Positions 10,208-17,842 of a stretch of 32,150 nucleotides of DNA are shown piece by piece. The stretch covers positions 1 to 32,150 of the forward strand of contig CAZRBW010000032.1 in the NCBI GenBank assembly GCA_964598395.1, in the 5' to 3' direction. The stretch comes from CAXBDP01 sp964598395. GTDB lineage: Bacteria; Bacteroidota; Bacteroidia; Cytophagales; Cyclobacteriaceae. A program made the position numbers and the translations under genes. The notes beneath the pieces were generated by a model. It was not told the DNA's origin. It worked only from the letters and a program-made list of their open reading frames with translations, and did not search any database. Position 1 is the first letter of the stretch. Every line of letters begins with the position of its first letter.

Positions 10208-10804
10208 TTAAAATAAGCTAAGCTGATCCGGAAGCAGTTTGAAACTCATCCGATGGATAGGTGAGGGACCAAATTCTGCAATTGCTTGTCTATGAAAGCG
10301 AGTGGGATATCCCGCATTTTTTTCCCAGCCATATTGTGGGAATTGGATGGCATATTCTTCCATCACTTTATCACGATAGGTTTTGGCTAGTATCGAAGCG
10401 GCTGCAATGCTCAAGTATTTGCCATCTCCTTTTATAATGCAGCAATGCTCAATTGCTTCATATCTATTGAATCTATTTCCATCTACAAGAATAAAATTTG
10501 GCACTTTTTGCAATTGCTTCAATGCTCTATGCATAGCAAGGAAGGAAGCGTTTAAAATATTGATTTGATCAATTTCTTTTGGATCAACCAAACCAATGGC
10601 CCAAGCCAATGCCTGTGATTTAATCTGAGGCACTAATTCCTTCCGCTTTTTCTTACTAAGTTGCTTGGAGTCATTGAGGCCAATTAGCTCAATTTCGGGA
10701 TTCCAGATCACTGCTGCAGCTACCACTGGGCCAGCCAAGCACCCTCTCCCAGCTTCATCACATCCCGCCTCTATTTTCTCTTTATTCAGATATGGTAGTA
10801 GCAT
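10208..10804 (-). CDS. rnhB: Ribonuclease HII
   Basis: A 198-residue RNase HII that nicks RNA in RNA-DNA hybrids and starts removal of misincorporated ribonucleotides. The catalytic block 'CDEAGRGCLAGPVVAAAV' gives Asp16 and Glu17; 'LVDGN' supplies the third acid; 'AAASILAKTYRD' carries the fourth region. Length is standard. It is divergent from the photolyase gene across a 66-nt gap, and its 3' end faces the S9 peptidase promoter region 69 nt away. Confidence 0.96.
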   Translation of the reverse strand: MLLPYLNKEKIEAGCDEAGRGCLAGPVVAAAVIWNPEIELIGLNDSKQLSKKKRKELVPQIKSQALAWAIGLVDPKEIDQINILNASFLAMHRALKQLQKVPNFILVDGNRFNRYEAIEHCCIIKGDGKYLSIAAASILAKTYRDKVMEEYAIQFPQYGWEKNAGYPTRFHRQAIAEFGPSPIHRMSFKLLPDQLSLF

Positions 10805-10870
10805 TCATCGCTCATTTTTTCAATTGGCAAATTAAGAAAAACAAGCTACTCTATATTCAGTTCTGTTGCT

Positions 10871-12346
10871 ATGAATTTCGATGATTATGTAATTGTTTGG
10901 CTAAAGCGCGATTTGCGTTGGGCAGATCATGCTCCATTGTGTGCGGCCATCAACAGCGGCTATCCTATCTTAATTATCTACATTCTGGAGAATTCCCTAA
11001 TTCAAGATCCTCATTATTCTGATCGCCATTGGCAATTTGTTTCAGATTCTTTGCAGGAAATGGACTATACATTAAAGTTGAAATTTGGTACTGGTGTAAC
11101 AGTAATTCACTCGGAGGCTTTAGGTTTCTTTCAAAAACTGAATGCTTGGAAAAAGCCTAAGGCAGTTTACTCTTACTGCGAAACGGGATTGGGAATCACA
11201 TATAATAGAGATAAGGCATTAGCTAAATTTTTGAGGGCAGAGGCGATAGAATGGCAGGAATTTCAGCAAAATGGAGTAAAGCGTGGTCGTGGAAATCGAA
11301 AAAATTGGCGGGAGGATTGGGAGTGGTTTATGAGCAGACCATTAGATACGCCTCGTTGGGCCAATTTCAATGCTTTTTCATTGCCAAAAGAGGAGTTTGC
11401 GACAATGTTGATTTCTGCCGATTTGCACTTGACAGGGAGGACTTCCATTTTCCAAAAAGGTGGTGAATCTCAAGCGCAGAGGTATTTGGAGAGTTTTCTG
11501 AAAGACAGGGTAAGGAATTACAGCAGTCATATTTCCAAGCCAGTTTTAAGCCGCAAAAGTTGCAGCCGATTGTCACCATATATCGCTTGGGGCAATTTGT
11601 CCATGCGCCAAATTTTTCAGCGGATGGAGCAGTCCAAACCGCAATCGCCATCCCGTTGGCATTTATCAAGTTTCGGTTCTCGATTGCGATGGCATTGCCA
11701 TTTTATACAGAAGTTTGAAATGGAGTGTAGCATGGAATTTCAAAATATCAATAGTGGCTTTGATACTATCCGAAATGAATGGAATAATGAGCACTTTGAA
11801 GCTTGGAAAAATGGTCGAACAGGTTATCCTTTGGTAGATGCTTCGATGCGATGTGTGAGAGTAACGGGCTATTTGAATTTCCGCATGCGTGCGATGGTTG
11901 TGTCATTCCTTACACATCATTTGTGGTTGGATTGGCACAAGGGAGCGGAGCATCTAGCAGCATGCTTTTTGGATTTTGAGCCAGGAATTCATTATCCGCA
12001 GTTTCAAATGCAGGCGAGTGTTACCGGCATCAATACGGTGAGAATTTACAATCCTGTGAAACAATCGCTGGAAAATGATTCGGAAGCGGTGTTTATAAAA
12101 GAATGGGTTCCGGAAATAAGCCACCTCCCGCTGGCTTTTATACATGAACCTTGGAAAATGACCGAAATGGAGCAAATGATTTACCACTGTAAATTAGGCG
12201 TTGATTATCCTCTTCGAATTATAAATATTGAAGAAAGCGGGAGGAAGGCCAGAGATATTCTATTTTCTATGCAAAAGGAAGCATCAGTCAAAATTGGTAG
12301 TAAGCGCATTTTGAAAAAACACACTAATCCCAATAGGATGCCATGA
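10871..12346 (+). CDS. Photolyase/cryptochrome family flavoprotein
   Basis: A 491-residue member of the DNA photolyase/cryptochrome family. The N-terminal Rossmann domain opens 'VIVWLKRDLRWADHAPL', and the C-terminal FAD domain shows 'SRLRWHCHFIQKFE' and 'GRTGYPLVDASMRCVRVTGY' followed by LNFRMRAMV. In classical CPD photolyases the last segment reads close to 'TG-x-HNRxRM'; here it is LNFRMR, so this belongs to the divergent bacterial branch rather than the E. coli PhrB type. Light-driven DNA repair is likely, but lesion type and antenna cofactor are unknown. The stop overlaps the start of a DUF2256 gene (ATGA), a pairing known for this branch. Confidence 0.9.
   Translation: MNFDDYVIVWLKRDLRWADHAPLCAAINSGYPILIIYILENSLIQDPHYSDRHWQFVSDSLQEMDYTLKLKFGTGVTVIHSEALGFFQKLNAWKKPKAVYSYCETGLGITYNRDKALAKFLRAEAIEWQEFQQNGVKRGRGNRKNWREDWEWFMSRPLDTPRWANFNAFSLPKEEFATMLISADLHLTGRTSIFQKGGESQAQRYLESFLKDRVRNYSSHISKPVLSRKSCSRLSPYIAWGNLSMRQIFQRMEQSKPQSPSRWHLSSFGSRLRWHCHFIQKFEMECSMEFQNINSGFDTIRNEWNNEHFEAWKNGRTGYPLVDASMRCVRVTGYLNFRMRAMVVSFLTHHLWLDWHKGAEHLAACFLDFEPGIHYPQFQMQASVTGINTVRIYNPVKQSLENDSEAVFIKEWVPEISHLPLAFIHEPWKMTEMEQMIYHCKLGVDYPLRIINIEESGRKARDILFSMQKEASVKIGSKRILKKHTNPNRMP
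11308..11315 (+). repeat. GCGGGAGG octamer, site 7
   Basis: Motif on the + strand inside the photolyase gene, encoding Arg-Glu of NWRED. Confidence 0.9.
12124..12131 (-). repeat. GCGGGAGG octamer, site 8
   Basis: Motif on the - strand, antisense to the photolyase gene; the coding strand reads Leu-Pro-Leu. It lies 105 nt from site 9, in opposite orientation. Confidence 0.9.
12237..12244 (+). repeat. GCGGGAGG octamer, site 9
   Basis: Motif on the + strand inside the photolyase gene, encoding Ser-Gly-Arg. Confidence 0.9.
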
Positions 12347-12489
12347 GTAAGATGAAGAAAAAAGGTGATTTGCCAAGTAAGGTATGCGTAACATGTGGTA
12401 GACCATTTTCCTGGCGCAAAAAATGGGAAAAGGTATGGAATGAAGTAAAATATTGTAGCAAAAAATGCAGATCAGAAACTAAGGTTTAG
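12343..12489 (+). CDS. DUF2256 zinc-ribbon-like small protein
   Basis: A 48-residue basic protein. The core is CVTCGRPFSWRKKW followed 10 residues later by VKYCSKKCR, giving two CxxC/CxxxC-type cysteine pairs that would bind one zinc. The CxxCxRPFxWRKKW pattern is the hallmark of the DUF2256 family. Its ATG overlaps the photolyase stop by four bases (ATGA), so translation is coupled. DUF2256 genes recur beside photolyase/cryptochrome genes (from my knowledge of the family), which suggests a helper role for the flavoprotein or DNA binding; the actual function is unknown. Confidence 0.9.
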   Translation: MSKMKKKGDLPSKVCVTCGRPFSWRKKWEKVWNEVKYCSKKCRSETKV

Positions 12490-12502
12490 ATCACTATTTG
12501 CC

Positions 12503-13135
12503 TCATTTGTACACTCCAATAAAAAATAGCAGCCACAACAAAAAGAACAGTACATAAGAGCAAAGCACAATTGCGTAAGCAACCGATAGTTTTTTCTGAG
12601 CCGTCCAATGAATACCAAATACGAGGATAAACCAATAGGCAATTTCAAAAAGGTTGAGTGACTTGAGTGGATATATGTACTTTGGGTGAATAGTTTCGTA
12701 ATCAAAAAAACTCATCATACTAAGTGGGTAGAAATTTTTGATATCCCAAATATTGGCTTCTGTATTAAAGAACATAAACCAAAAAATTTTGAGTCCTTCG
12801 GCGCCCAAAAAGATCAACTCGGCAAACATTACAATCTGCCAAACTCGATTGTAATGAATGCGGTAGCCAAACATAAAACTGCCCACCCAAAGGGTAAAAG
12901 CTATGCAAGTGAATTTGAGAAAGTAAATAAGTGGGATACTAAAATATTGCAGACTATTGAGTAATTTAAACACACCGAATTCACCTCTTTCTTGCAAAAT
13001 TTGAAATGCATAAGTTTCTGCTTCCACAAAATTCTTTTTAAGAAAAAGAACAAAAAAAGTAAGCAGACAAAGCACTACAAAAAATAGTCTTTTGTCAACT
13101 TGGAACAATTCAGAAGCAGTACGCCTTATCCACAT
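12503..13135 (-). CDS. Integral membrane protein, function unknown
   Basis: A 210-residue hydrophobic protein with about five predicted transmembrane segments (around residues 18-32, 66-90, 100-122, 163-176 and 187-208). Aromatic residues are very frequent. Between the segments lies a conserved-looking stretch, 'LSMMSFFDYETIHPKYIYPL'. I recognise no family or active site. It is transcribed opposite to the photolyase/DUF2256 pair, ending 13 nt from the latter's stop, and is divergent from the TPR gene. Confidence 0.75.
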   Translation of the reverse strand: MWIRRTASELFQVDKRLFFVVLCLLTFFVLFLKKNFVEAETYAFQILQERGEFGVFKLLNSLQYFSIPLIYFLKFTCIAFTLWVGSFMFGYRIHYNRVWQIVMFAELIFLGAEGLKIFWFMFFNTEANIWDIKNFYPLSMMSFFDYETIHPKYIYPLKSLNLFEIAYWFILVFGIHWTAQKKLSVAYAIVLCSYVLFFLLWLLFFIGVYK

Positions 13136-13217
13136 AGTTTTACTGGTATGACCTTTGCAATTTATTTTAAAACTTATTCATATACTCACCTCGTTTAATA
13201 GAAGGCTTATAATTAGG

Positions 13218-14474
13218 ATGGTCAATCAAAAAGCAAGATTAAAAAATCTCACTCAAAATAATAGCTTGAAAAGCATTCGATTTTACTCACTAGCACTAAT
13301 CTTTACAATAGGTAGTTTAAGCAACTCCCATGCTCAAGGTAGTGGATATATCTATGCTGATAGTAGCAACAATAAAGAAATGTTGCTGCTTAATGAATCG
13401 ATCCAAATTGAGATTACTGAAGCTGTAAATAATATGTACAATTTCAAATTTCAAGAAGCTGAGCGTGAGTTCCGTTATATGAAATATCGCTATCCAAATC
13501 ACCCATTGCCAGACTTTCTATTAGGGCTAAGTGAGTGGTGGAAGATTATGCCCAATATTGAGAATGAGCGATTTGATGCTAGATTTTTGATGTTTATGGA
13601 TTCGACCATTTACAAAGCTGAAAAATTGTTGAAGGCAAATAGCGAAGATAAAGAGGCTTCTTTCTTTTTGGCTGGTGCGTATGGATTTAAAGGACGCTTA
13701 TATAGCGAGAGAAAATCATGGAGGAAAGCAACTTCTGCAGGTAGTAGTGCCTTAAAATATCTTAATCTCAGCCGAGATGAAAATGCCGATTTTTTTAATC
13801 CTGAATTGATGTTTGGAGATGGTCTCTATAATTATTATTCTGTTTGGATACCTGAAAATTACCCGCTGCTGAAACCTGTCTTGGTGTTTTTTCGCAAAGG
13901 AGATAAGCAATTAGGAATTGATCAATTGAAAGAAGTATCGCGAAATGCGTTTTATAGTCGCACAGAAGCGCAGTATTTCTTGATGAGAATTTTATATACA
14001 GAGGAAAAAGATGTGGAAGGTGGGTATCAAATATCAGAGTATCTCTATAAAACATATCCTGATAATGCGTATTTCCACCGTTACTACACCATGCTTACAT
14101 ATATGCGTGGTAGAACTGCTGAAACAGAAAGATTATCCCTGAAAATACTTGAAAATCTGGATGCTGGAATGCCCGGCTATGAGGCAATAAGCGGGAGGTA
14201 CGCATCTTTCTTTTTAGGCCATATTTACGAAGCTCGCAACGACAAGCCCAAAGCAATCGAGTATTACAAGAGAGCAATAAGTTTTGGCGAGGAAACAGAA
14301 TCTCAGGAGTCGGGTTATTATATCTATTCGTTACTCAATTTGGGTAAAATACACACAGGACTAGGCAACATACGAGAGGCGAAAGATTATTTCGGGCAAG
14401 TTAGAAAGCATGCGAAGCGAAAGCACCCAGCTCATAAAGAGGCAAGAGATTTCTTGAAGGAGAATAAACTTTGA
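13218..14474 (+). CDS. Exported tetratricopeptide-repeat protein
   Basis: About 418 residues from the ATG at 13218. An upstream in-frame TTG at 13155 adds 21 residues, but it lies only 19 nt from the divergent gene and would leave no promoter space. The ATG start gives a basic stretch and then a signal sequence (YSLALIFTIGSLSNSHAQ). The mature protein has several helical pairs with TPR character, for example 'MYNFKFQEAEREFRYMKYRY' early and 'ASFFLGHIYEARNDKPKAIE' near the end. It is a protein-interaction scaffold with no enzymatic motif. Partners unknown. The C-terminal TPR pair followed by 'LLNLGKIHTGLGNIREAKDY' is the clearest repeat. Confidence 0.82.
   Translation: MVNQKARLKNLTQNNSLKSIRFYSLALIFTIGSLSNSHAQGSGYIYADSSNNKEMLLLNESIQIEITEAVNNMYNFKFQEAEREFRYMKYRYPNHPLPDFLLGLSEWWKIMPNIENERFDARFLMFMDSTIYKAEKLLKANSEDKEASFFLAGAYGFKGRLYSERKSWRKATSAGSSALKYLNLSRDENADFFNPELMFGDGLYNYYSVWIPENYPLLKPVLVFFRKGDKQLGIDQLKEVSRNAFYSRTEAQYFLMRILYTEEKDVEGGYQISEYLYKTYPDNAYFHRYYTMLTYMRGRTAETERLSLKILENLDAGMPGYEAISGRYASFFLGHIYEARNDKPKAIEYYKRAISFGEETESQESGYYIYSLLNLGKIHTGLGNIREAKDYFGQVRKHAKRKHPAHKEARDFLKENKL
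14191..14198 (+). repeat. GCGGGAGG octamer, site 10
   Basis: Motif on the + strand inside the TPR gene, encoding Ser-Gly-Arg. Confidence 0.9.
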
Positions 14475-14477
14475 CAA

Positions 14478-14497
14478 AAAGGTAATAATACCTTTAA
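14478..14497 (+). terminator. Possible weak terminator of the TPR gene
   Basis: AAAGGTA / TACCTTT, a perfect 7-bp stem with an ATAA loop, starting 4 nt after the stop. The following tract is T-poor, so termination may be partial. Confidence 0.4.
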
Positions 14498-14542
14498 ATA
14501 AAAATAATTTTCGCCGATAGGTAGAATTTTTAATAATCTTAT

Positions 14543-14550
14543 TAACTTTG
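14543..14550 (+). promoter_or_regulatory. Possible -7 box of the Lrp-family gene
   Basis: TAACTTTG matches TAnnTTTG, 33 nt before the ATG. No TTG is found 19 nt upstream, so the promoter is incomplete or activator-dependent. Confidence 0.4.
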
Positions 14551-14583
14551 AACGAAATTTTATTTTGAATTAATACTAATTAG

Positions 14584-15054
14584 ATGAGTGCCATAAAACT
14601 GGATAAAATAGATCGCAAGATTCTCGAGATTTTACAAGCCAATGCTAAAATCACTAATGCCCAATTGTCTAAAGAAATTGGTCTTTCTCCCGCTCCTACA
14701 TTGGAGAGAGTAAAAAAACTGGAAGTTTCAGGAATTATAAAAAGCTACCATGCCAAATTAGACCCTGCAGCGATAGGATTGGGTGTGACTACTTTTGTAC
14801 ATGTCACTTTGATCGGACACAATAAAAGAAATATTGAAGCATTTTTGGAGCAAATCAATAAAGTTGATGAAATAATCGAATGTCATCACATTACTGGCTC
14901 TGGTGACTTTATTCTCAAAGTAATTGCCAAAGACATCACGTCTTATCAAAACTTAATGCTTGATAAGGTGAGCGAAATTAAGGAGGTAGATAATATGCAA
15001 TCAATGGTGATTCTATCTACTTTCAAAGATTCTAAAGTGCTTCCAGTTCCTTAG
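14584..15054 (+). CDS. Lrp/AsnC family transcriptional regulator
   Basis: A 156-residue regulator. Residues 4-60 are the winged helix-turn-helix ('DKIDRKILEILQANAKITNA' with 'LSKEIGLSPAPTLERVKKLE'). Residues 70-150 form the RAM ligand-binding domain ('TFVHVTLIGHN', 'IIECHHITGSGDFILKVIAKD'). Length is typical. Such proteins form dimers and octamers and respond to amino acids; the effector cannot be read from sequence. The short spacing to a strong terminator makes it a single-gene unit. The next operon begins with its own promoter 71 nt downstream, and regulation of that operon by this protein is possible but unproven. Confidence 0.93.
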   Translation: MSAIKLDKIDRKILEILQANAKITNAQLSKEIGLSPAPTLERVKKLEVSGIIKSYHAKLDPAAIGLGVTTFVHVTLIGHNKRNIEAFLEQINKVDEIIECHHITGSGDFILKVIAKDITSYQNLMLDKVSEIKEVDNMQSMVILSTFKDSKVLPVP

Positions 15055-15074
15055 GATTTATTGACAGCAACTTC

Positions 15075-15105
15075 AAAATCCCTTTCGCAATCGATAGGGA
15101 TTTTT
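15075..15105 (+). terminator. Terminator of the Lrp-family gene
   Basis: AAAATCCC pairs with GGGATTTT, extended inward by TTTCG/CGATA with one mismatch, loop CAAT, then T residues. It begins 20 nt after the stop. Confidence 0.8.
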
Positions 15106-15124
15106 CATTTATACCTCCTGCAGT

Positions 15125-15154
15125 TTGGCTATTGACTCGTTCGGGTTAATTTTG
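15125..15154 (+). promoter_or_regulatory. Primary sigma promoter of the phosphoribosyltransferase-panB-icd unit
   Basis: TTG at 15125-15127, exactly 19 nt, then TAATTTTG at 15147-15154. This is a full consensus match. Transcription would start near 15160, so the TTG is a promoter element and not a start codon for the next gene. Confidence 0.82.
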
Positions 15155-15175
15155 TTGATAATAAAGCCATCATTT

Positions 15176-15682
15176 ATGAGCCAATCACAGAACAAAATAC
15201 TTGATAAGCTACAAATCCTTCAAAAAATCCGCAGGATTGCTTATCAGATATATGAAAACCATTATCTCGAGCCAGAAATATATATGGCGGGTATAGATGG
15301 TTCAGGTTATATTTTAGCCGAAATGATTTGCAAAGAGCTAGAAAATATTTCAACCAATAAAGTTAACCTGATCAAGATCTCTGTGGATAAATTTGCTGTA
15401 ACACAATCTAAAATCGATTTAGATATTGATTTAGTGAGCCTTAATGGTAAAGTTGTCGTTATGGTAGATGATGTGCTAAATTCAGGTAGGACTTTGGCAT
15501 TTTCATTCCAACCATTCCTTTCACAATCAATCAAAAAATTAGAAGTAGCAGTTTTAGTCAATCGAAGCCACAAAAGATATCCCGTGAGTGTAGATTACGC
15601 AGGGTATGAGCTTGCTACCACATTGAGTGAGCATATTCATGTGGTTCTCGATTCAGATAAAATGGCTGTTTATCTTCAATAA
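15176..15682 (+). CDS. Phosphoribosyltransferase-fold protein (PyrR-like)
   Basis: 168 residues from the ATG at 15176. A longer in-frame reading from TTG at 15125 is rejected because that TTG is the -33 box of a consensus promoter. The PRPP-binding motif VVMVDDVLNSGRTL lies near residues 95-108, and the fold resembles type I phosphoribosyltransferases such as PyrR (UMP-responsive attenuator/uracil phosphoribosyltransferase). The substrate is not certain; a purine or pyrimidine salvage role is equally possible. It is followed 9 nt later by panB and 1 kb later by icd, with no terminator between them, so the three share a transcript. Confidence 0.82.
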   Translation: MSQSQNKILDKLQILQKIRRIAYQIYENHYLEPEIYMAGIDGSGYILAEMICKELENISTNKVNLIKISVDKFAVTQSKIDLDIDLVSLNGKVVVMVDDVLNSGRTLAFSFQPFLSQSIKKLEVAVLVNRSHKRYPVSVDYAGYELATTLSEHIHVVLDSDKMAVYLQ

Positions 15683-15691
15683 AAAAACTTT

Positions 15692-16510
15692 ATGTCGATT
15701 CACAAATCCAATATTAAGCTTATTACCACGCATCAGTTACAAGAGATGAAAACACGTGGAGAAAAAATTTCGATGCTTACTTCCTATGATTTTTCGATGG
15801 CGAGAATTTTAGACGAAGCGGGTGTGGATGTGATATTAGTTGGTGATTCGGCTTCCAACGTAATGGCAGGGCATGAGACGACTCTACCGATCACTTTGGA
15901 TCAAATGATCTACCATGCAAGTAGTGTGGTGCGTGCTGTGCAGCGAGCATTCGTAGTTGTGGATATTCCATTCGGTTCTTATCAAGGCAACTCAAATGAA
16001 GCATTGCGTTCTGCGATTCGTATAATGAAAGAATCCGGTGCACATGGTGTGAAAATGGAAGGTGGAAGTGAAATAAAAGAATCAATCACTAGAGTGCTGA
16101 GTGCAGGTGTGCCTGTGATGGGTCATTTAGGCCTTACGCCACAATCAATCTATAAATTTGGTACCTACACGGTAAGAGCAAAGGAAAAAGACGAAGCTAA
16201 TAAGCTCATCGAAGATGCTCAGCTTTTAGAGGAATGTGGCTGTTTTTCATTGGTACTAGAGAAAATACCAGCAGAATTGGCCAAGAAAGTAGCTGAAACA
16301 GTAAGTATTCCGGTTATTGGCATTGGAGCTGGCCCTGATGTAGATGGGCAAGTGCTAGTGGTGCATGATATGCTGGGCATTACCAAGGAATTTAAACCGC
16401 GCTTTTTGCGTAGATATGCAGATCTAGGTAGAATAATGGATGAAGCGGTAAAAAACTACATCAAAGATGTAAAAGGCCGCAATTTCCCAACAAATGAAGA
16501 GAGTTATTAA
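15692..16510 (+). CDS. panB: 3-methyl-2-oxobutanoate hydroxymethyltransferase
   Basis: A 272-residue PanB, which transfers a hydroxymethyl group from methylene-tetrahydrofolate to 3-methyl-2-oxobutanoate, the first committed step to pantothenate and coenzyme A. Visible motifs: 'KISMLTSYDFSMARILDEAG', 'ILVGDSASNVMAGHETTLPI', 'VKMEGG' (metal and substrate region), 'PVMGHLGLTPQS', 'LEKIPAELAKKV' and 'PVIGIGAGPDVDGQVLV'. Length is standard. Second gene of a three-gene unit. Confidence 0.97.
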   Translation: MSIHKSNIKLITTHQLQEMKTRGEKISMLTSYDFSMARILDEAGVDVILVGDSASNVMAGHETTLPITLDQMIYHASSVVRAVQRAFVVVDIPFGSYQGNSNEALRSAIRIMKESGAHGVKMEGGSEIKESITRVLSAGVPVMGHLGLTPQSIYKFGTYTVRAKEKDEANKLIEDAQLLEECGCFSLVLEKIPAELAKKVAETVSIPVIGIGAGPDVDGQVLVVHDMLGITKEFKPRFLRRYADLGRIMDEAVKNYIKDVKGRNFPTNEESY

Positions 16511-16536
16511 AAAATATTAACATAAATACATACATA

Positions 16537-17763
16537 ATGACAGGAGAAAAAATTACGATTTCGAATGGTGTACTTAATGTACCAAACTTCCCAATTGTGC
16601 CATTTATCGAAGGAGATGGTACAGGTGTAGATATATGGCCAGCAGCCAAATTGGTGTTGGACGCAGCAGTAGAAAAAGCCTATAATGGCAGTAAGAAAAT
16701 AGTTTGGAAAGAAGTATTAGCTGGTGAAAAGGCATTCAATCAAACTGGCGAATGGCTTCCGAAAGAAACCCTAGACGTTTTTAAAGAATACCTAGTTGGT
16801 ATCAAAGGCCCATTGACAACTCCTGTTGGTGGCGGTATTAGGTCTTTGAATGTGGCGCTACGTCAAGAATTAGATTTATACGCTTGCGTACGTCCTGTTA
16901 GATGGTTCAAAGGAGTTCCTTCTCCTGTGAAAGAGCCAGGTAAAACTGATATGGTGATTTTCCGTGAGAATACGGAGGATATATATGCCGGAATTGAGTT
17001 TCAAAATGGAACAGATGAAGCAACTAAATTCTCTAAATTACTTCAAGAGAATTTTCCAGATAAATTTAAGAAAGTGCGTTTCCCAAATACAGCTTCATTT
17101 GGTATCAAGCCTGTTTCCAAGGAAGGAACTGAAAGACTTGTGAGAGCAGCAATTGAATATGCTTTCGCTCAAAAAAGAGAATCAGTTACCCTAGTGCACA
17201 AAGGAAATATCATGAAATTCACCGAAGGATCATTTATGGACTGGGGTTATGCTCTTGCCAAAAATGAATTTGGTGCAAAAGATTATCAAGGTGGTCCTTG
17301 GCAAGTGATTGAGAAGGACGGACACAGCGTTATTATCAAAGACGTGATTGCTGATGCCTTCTTACAACAAATCCTACTTCGCCCAGCTGAATATTCAGTA
17401 ATTGCTACGCTAAACTTAAACGGCGATTATATTTCTGATGCATTGGCAGCCCAGGTTGGTGGCATAGGTATAGCACCAGGCGCAAATATCAACTATATCA
17501 CAGGTACGGCTATTTTTGAAGCTACTCATGGTACTGCTCCTAAATATGCTGGCCAAGACAAAGTAAACCCAGGTTCAGTGATTTTATCTGGAGCCATGAT
17601 GCTTGAGTTTTTTGGTTGGAACGAGGCTTCCGATTTAATTTTCAAAGGAATTGAAGCATCCATTGATGCTAAAAGAGTTACCTATGATTTTGAACGCTTA
17701 ATGGAAGGTGCAACGCTATTGAAATGCTCTGAATTTGGCGAAGAGATTGTGAAAAACATGTAA
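16537..17763 (+). CDS. icd: Isocitrate dehydrogenase (NADP-dependent, E. coli type)
   Basis: A 408-residue homodimeric isocitrate dehydrogenase of the TCA cycle, converting isocitrate to 2-oxoglutarate and CO2. Visible features: 'FIEGDGTGVDIWPA', 'GPLTTPVGGGIRSLNVALRQ' with Ser103 at the position that AceK phosphorylates in E. coli, 'FRENTEDIYAGIEF', 'VHKGNIMKFTEG' and 'ATHGTAPKYAGQDKVNPGSV'. NADP preference is inferred from similarity to the E. coli enzyme, not from cofactor residues I checked one by one. It lies 26 nt after panB and is closed by a strong terminator. I see no aceK in the window. Confidence 0.96.
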   Translation: MTGEKITISNGVLNVPNFPIVPFIEGDGTGVDIWPAAKLVLDAAVEKAYNGSKKIVWKEVLAGEKAFNQTGEWLPKETLDVFKEYLVGIKGPLTTPVGGGIRSLNVALRQELDLYACVRPVRWFKGVPSPVKEPGKTDMVIFRENTEDIYAGIEFQNGTDEATKFSKLLQENFPDKFKKVRFPNTASFGIKPVSKEGTERLVRAAIEYAFAQKRESVTLVHKGNIMKFTEGSFMDWGYALAKNEFGAKDYQGGPWQVIEKDGHSVIIKDVIADAFLQQILLRPAEYSVIATLNLNGDYISDALAAQVGGIGIAPGANINYITGTAIFEATHGTAPKYAGQDKVNPGSVILSGAMMLEFFGWNEASDLIFKGIEASIDAKRVTYDFERLMEGATLLKCSEFGEEIVKNM

Positions 17764-17782
17764 TTTTATTTTATTTTAAATT

Positions 17783-17811
17783 AAAGCCTTGCCCTTTGGC
17801 AGGGCTTTTTC
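17783..17811 (+). terminator. Terminator of icd
   Basis: AAAGCCTTGCC pairs with GGCAGGGCTTT (11 bp, one G-T pair), loop CTTT, then T residues, 19 nt after the icd stop. Confidence 0.88.
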
Positions 17812-17842
17812 GTTATAAAGAATTGTCTTAATTTGCTTTTAA

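Noticed and set aside
13155..13217. TTG start for the TPR protein
   Set aside because: It is only 19 nt from the divergent gene and places 21 residues before a signal peptide that is better served by the ATG at 13218.
15125..15175. N-terminal extension of the phosphoribosyltransferase from TTG
   Set aside because: The TTG and the following bases are a full consensus promoter, so this part is upstream of the transcript start.
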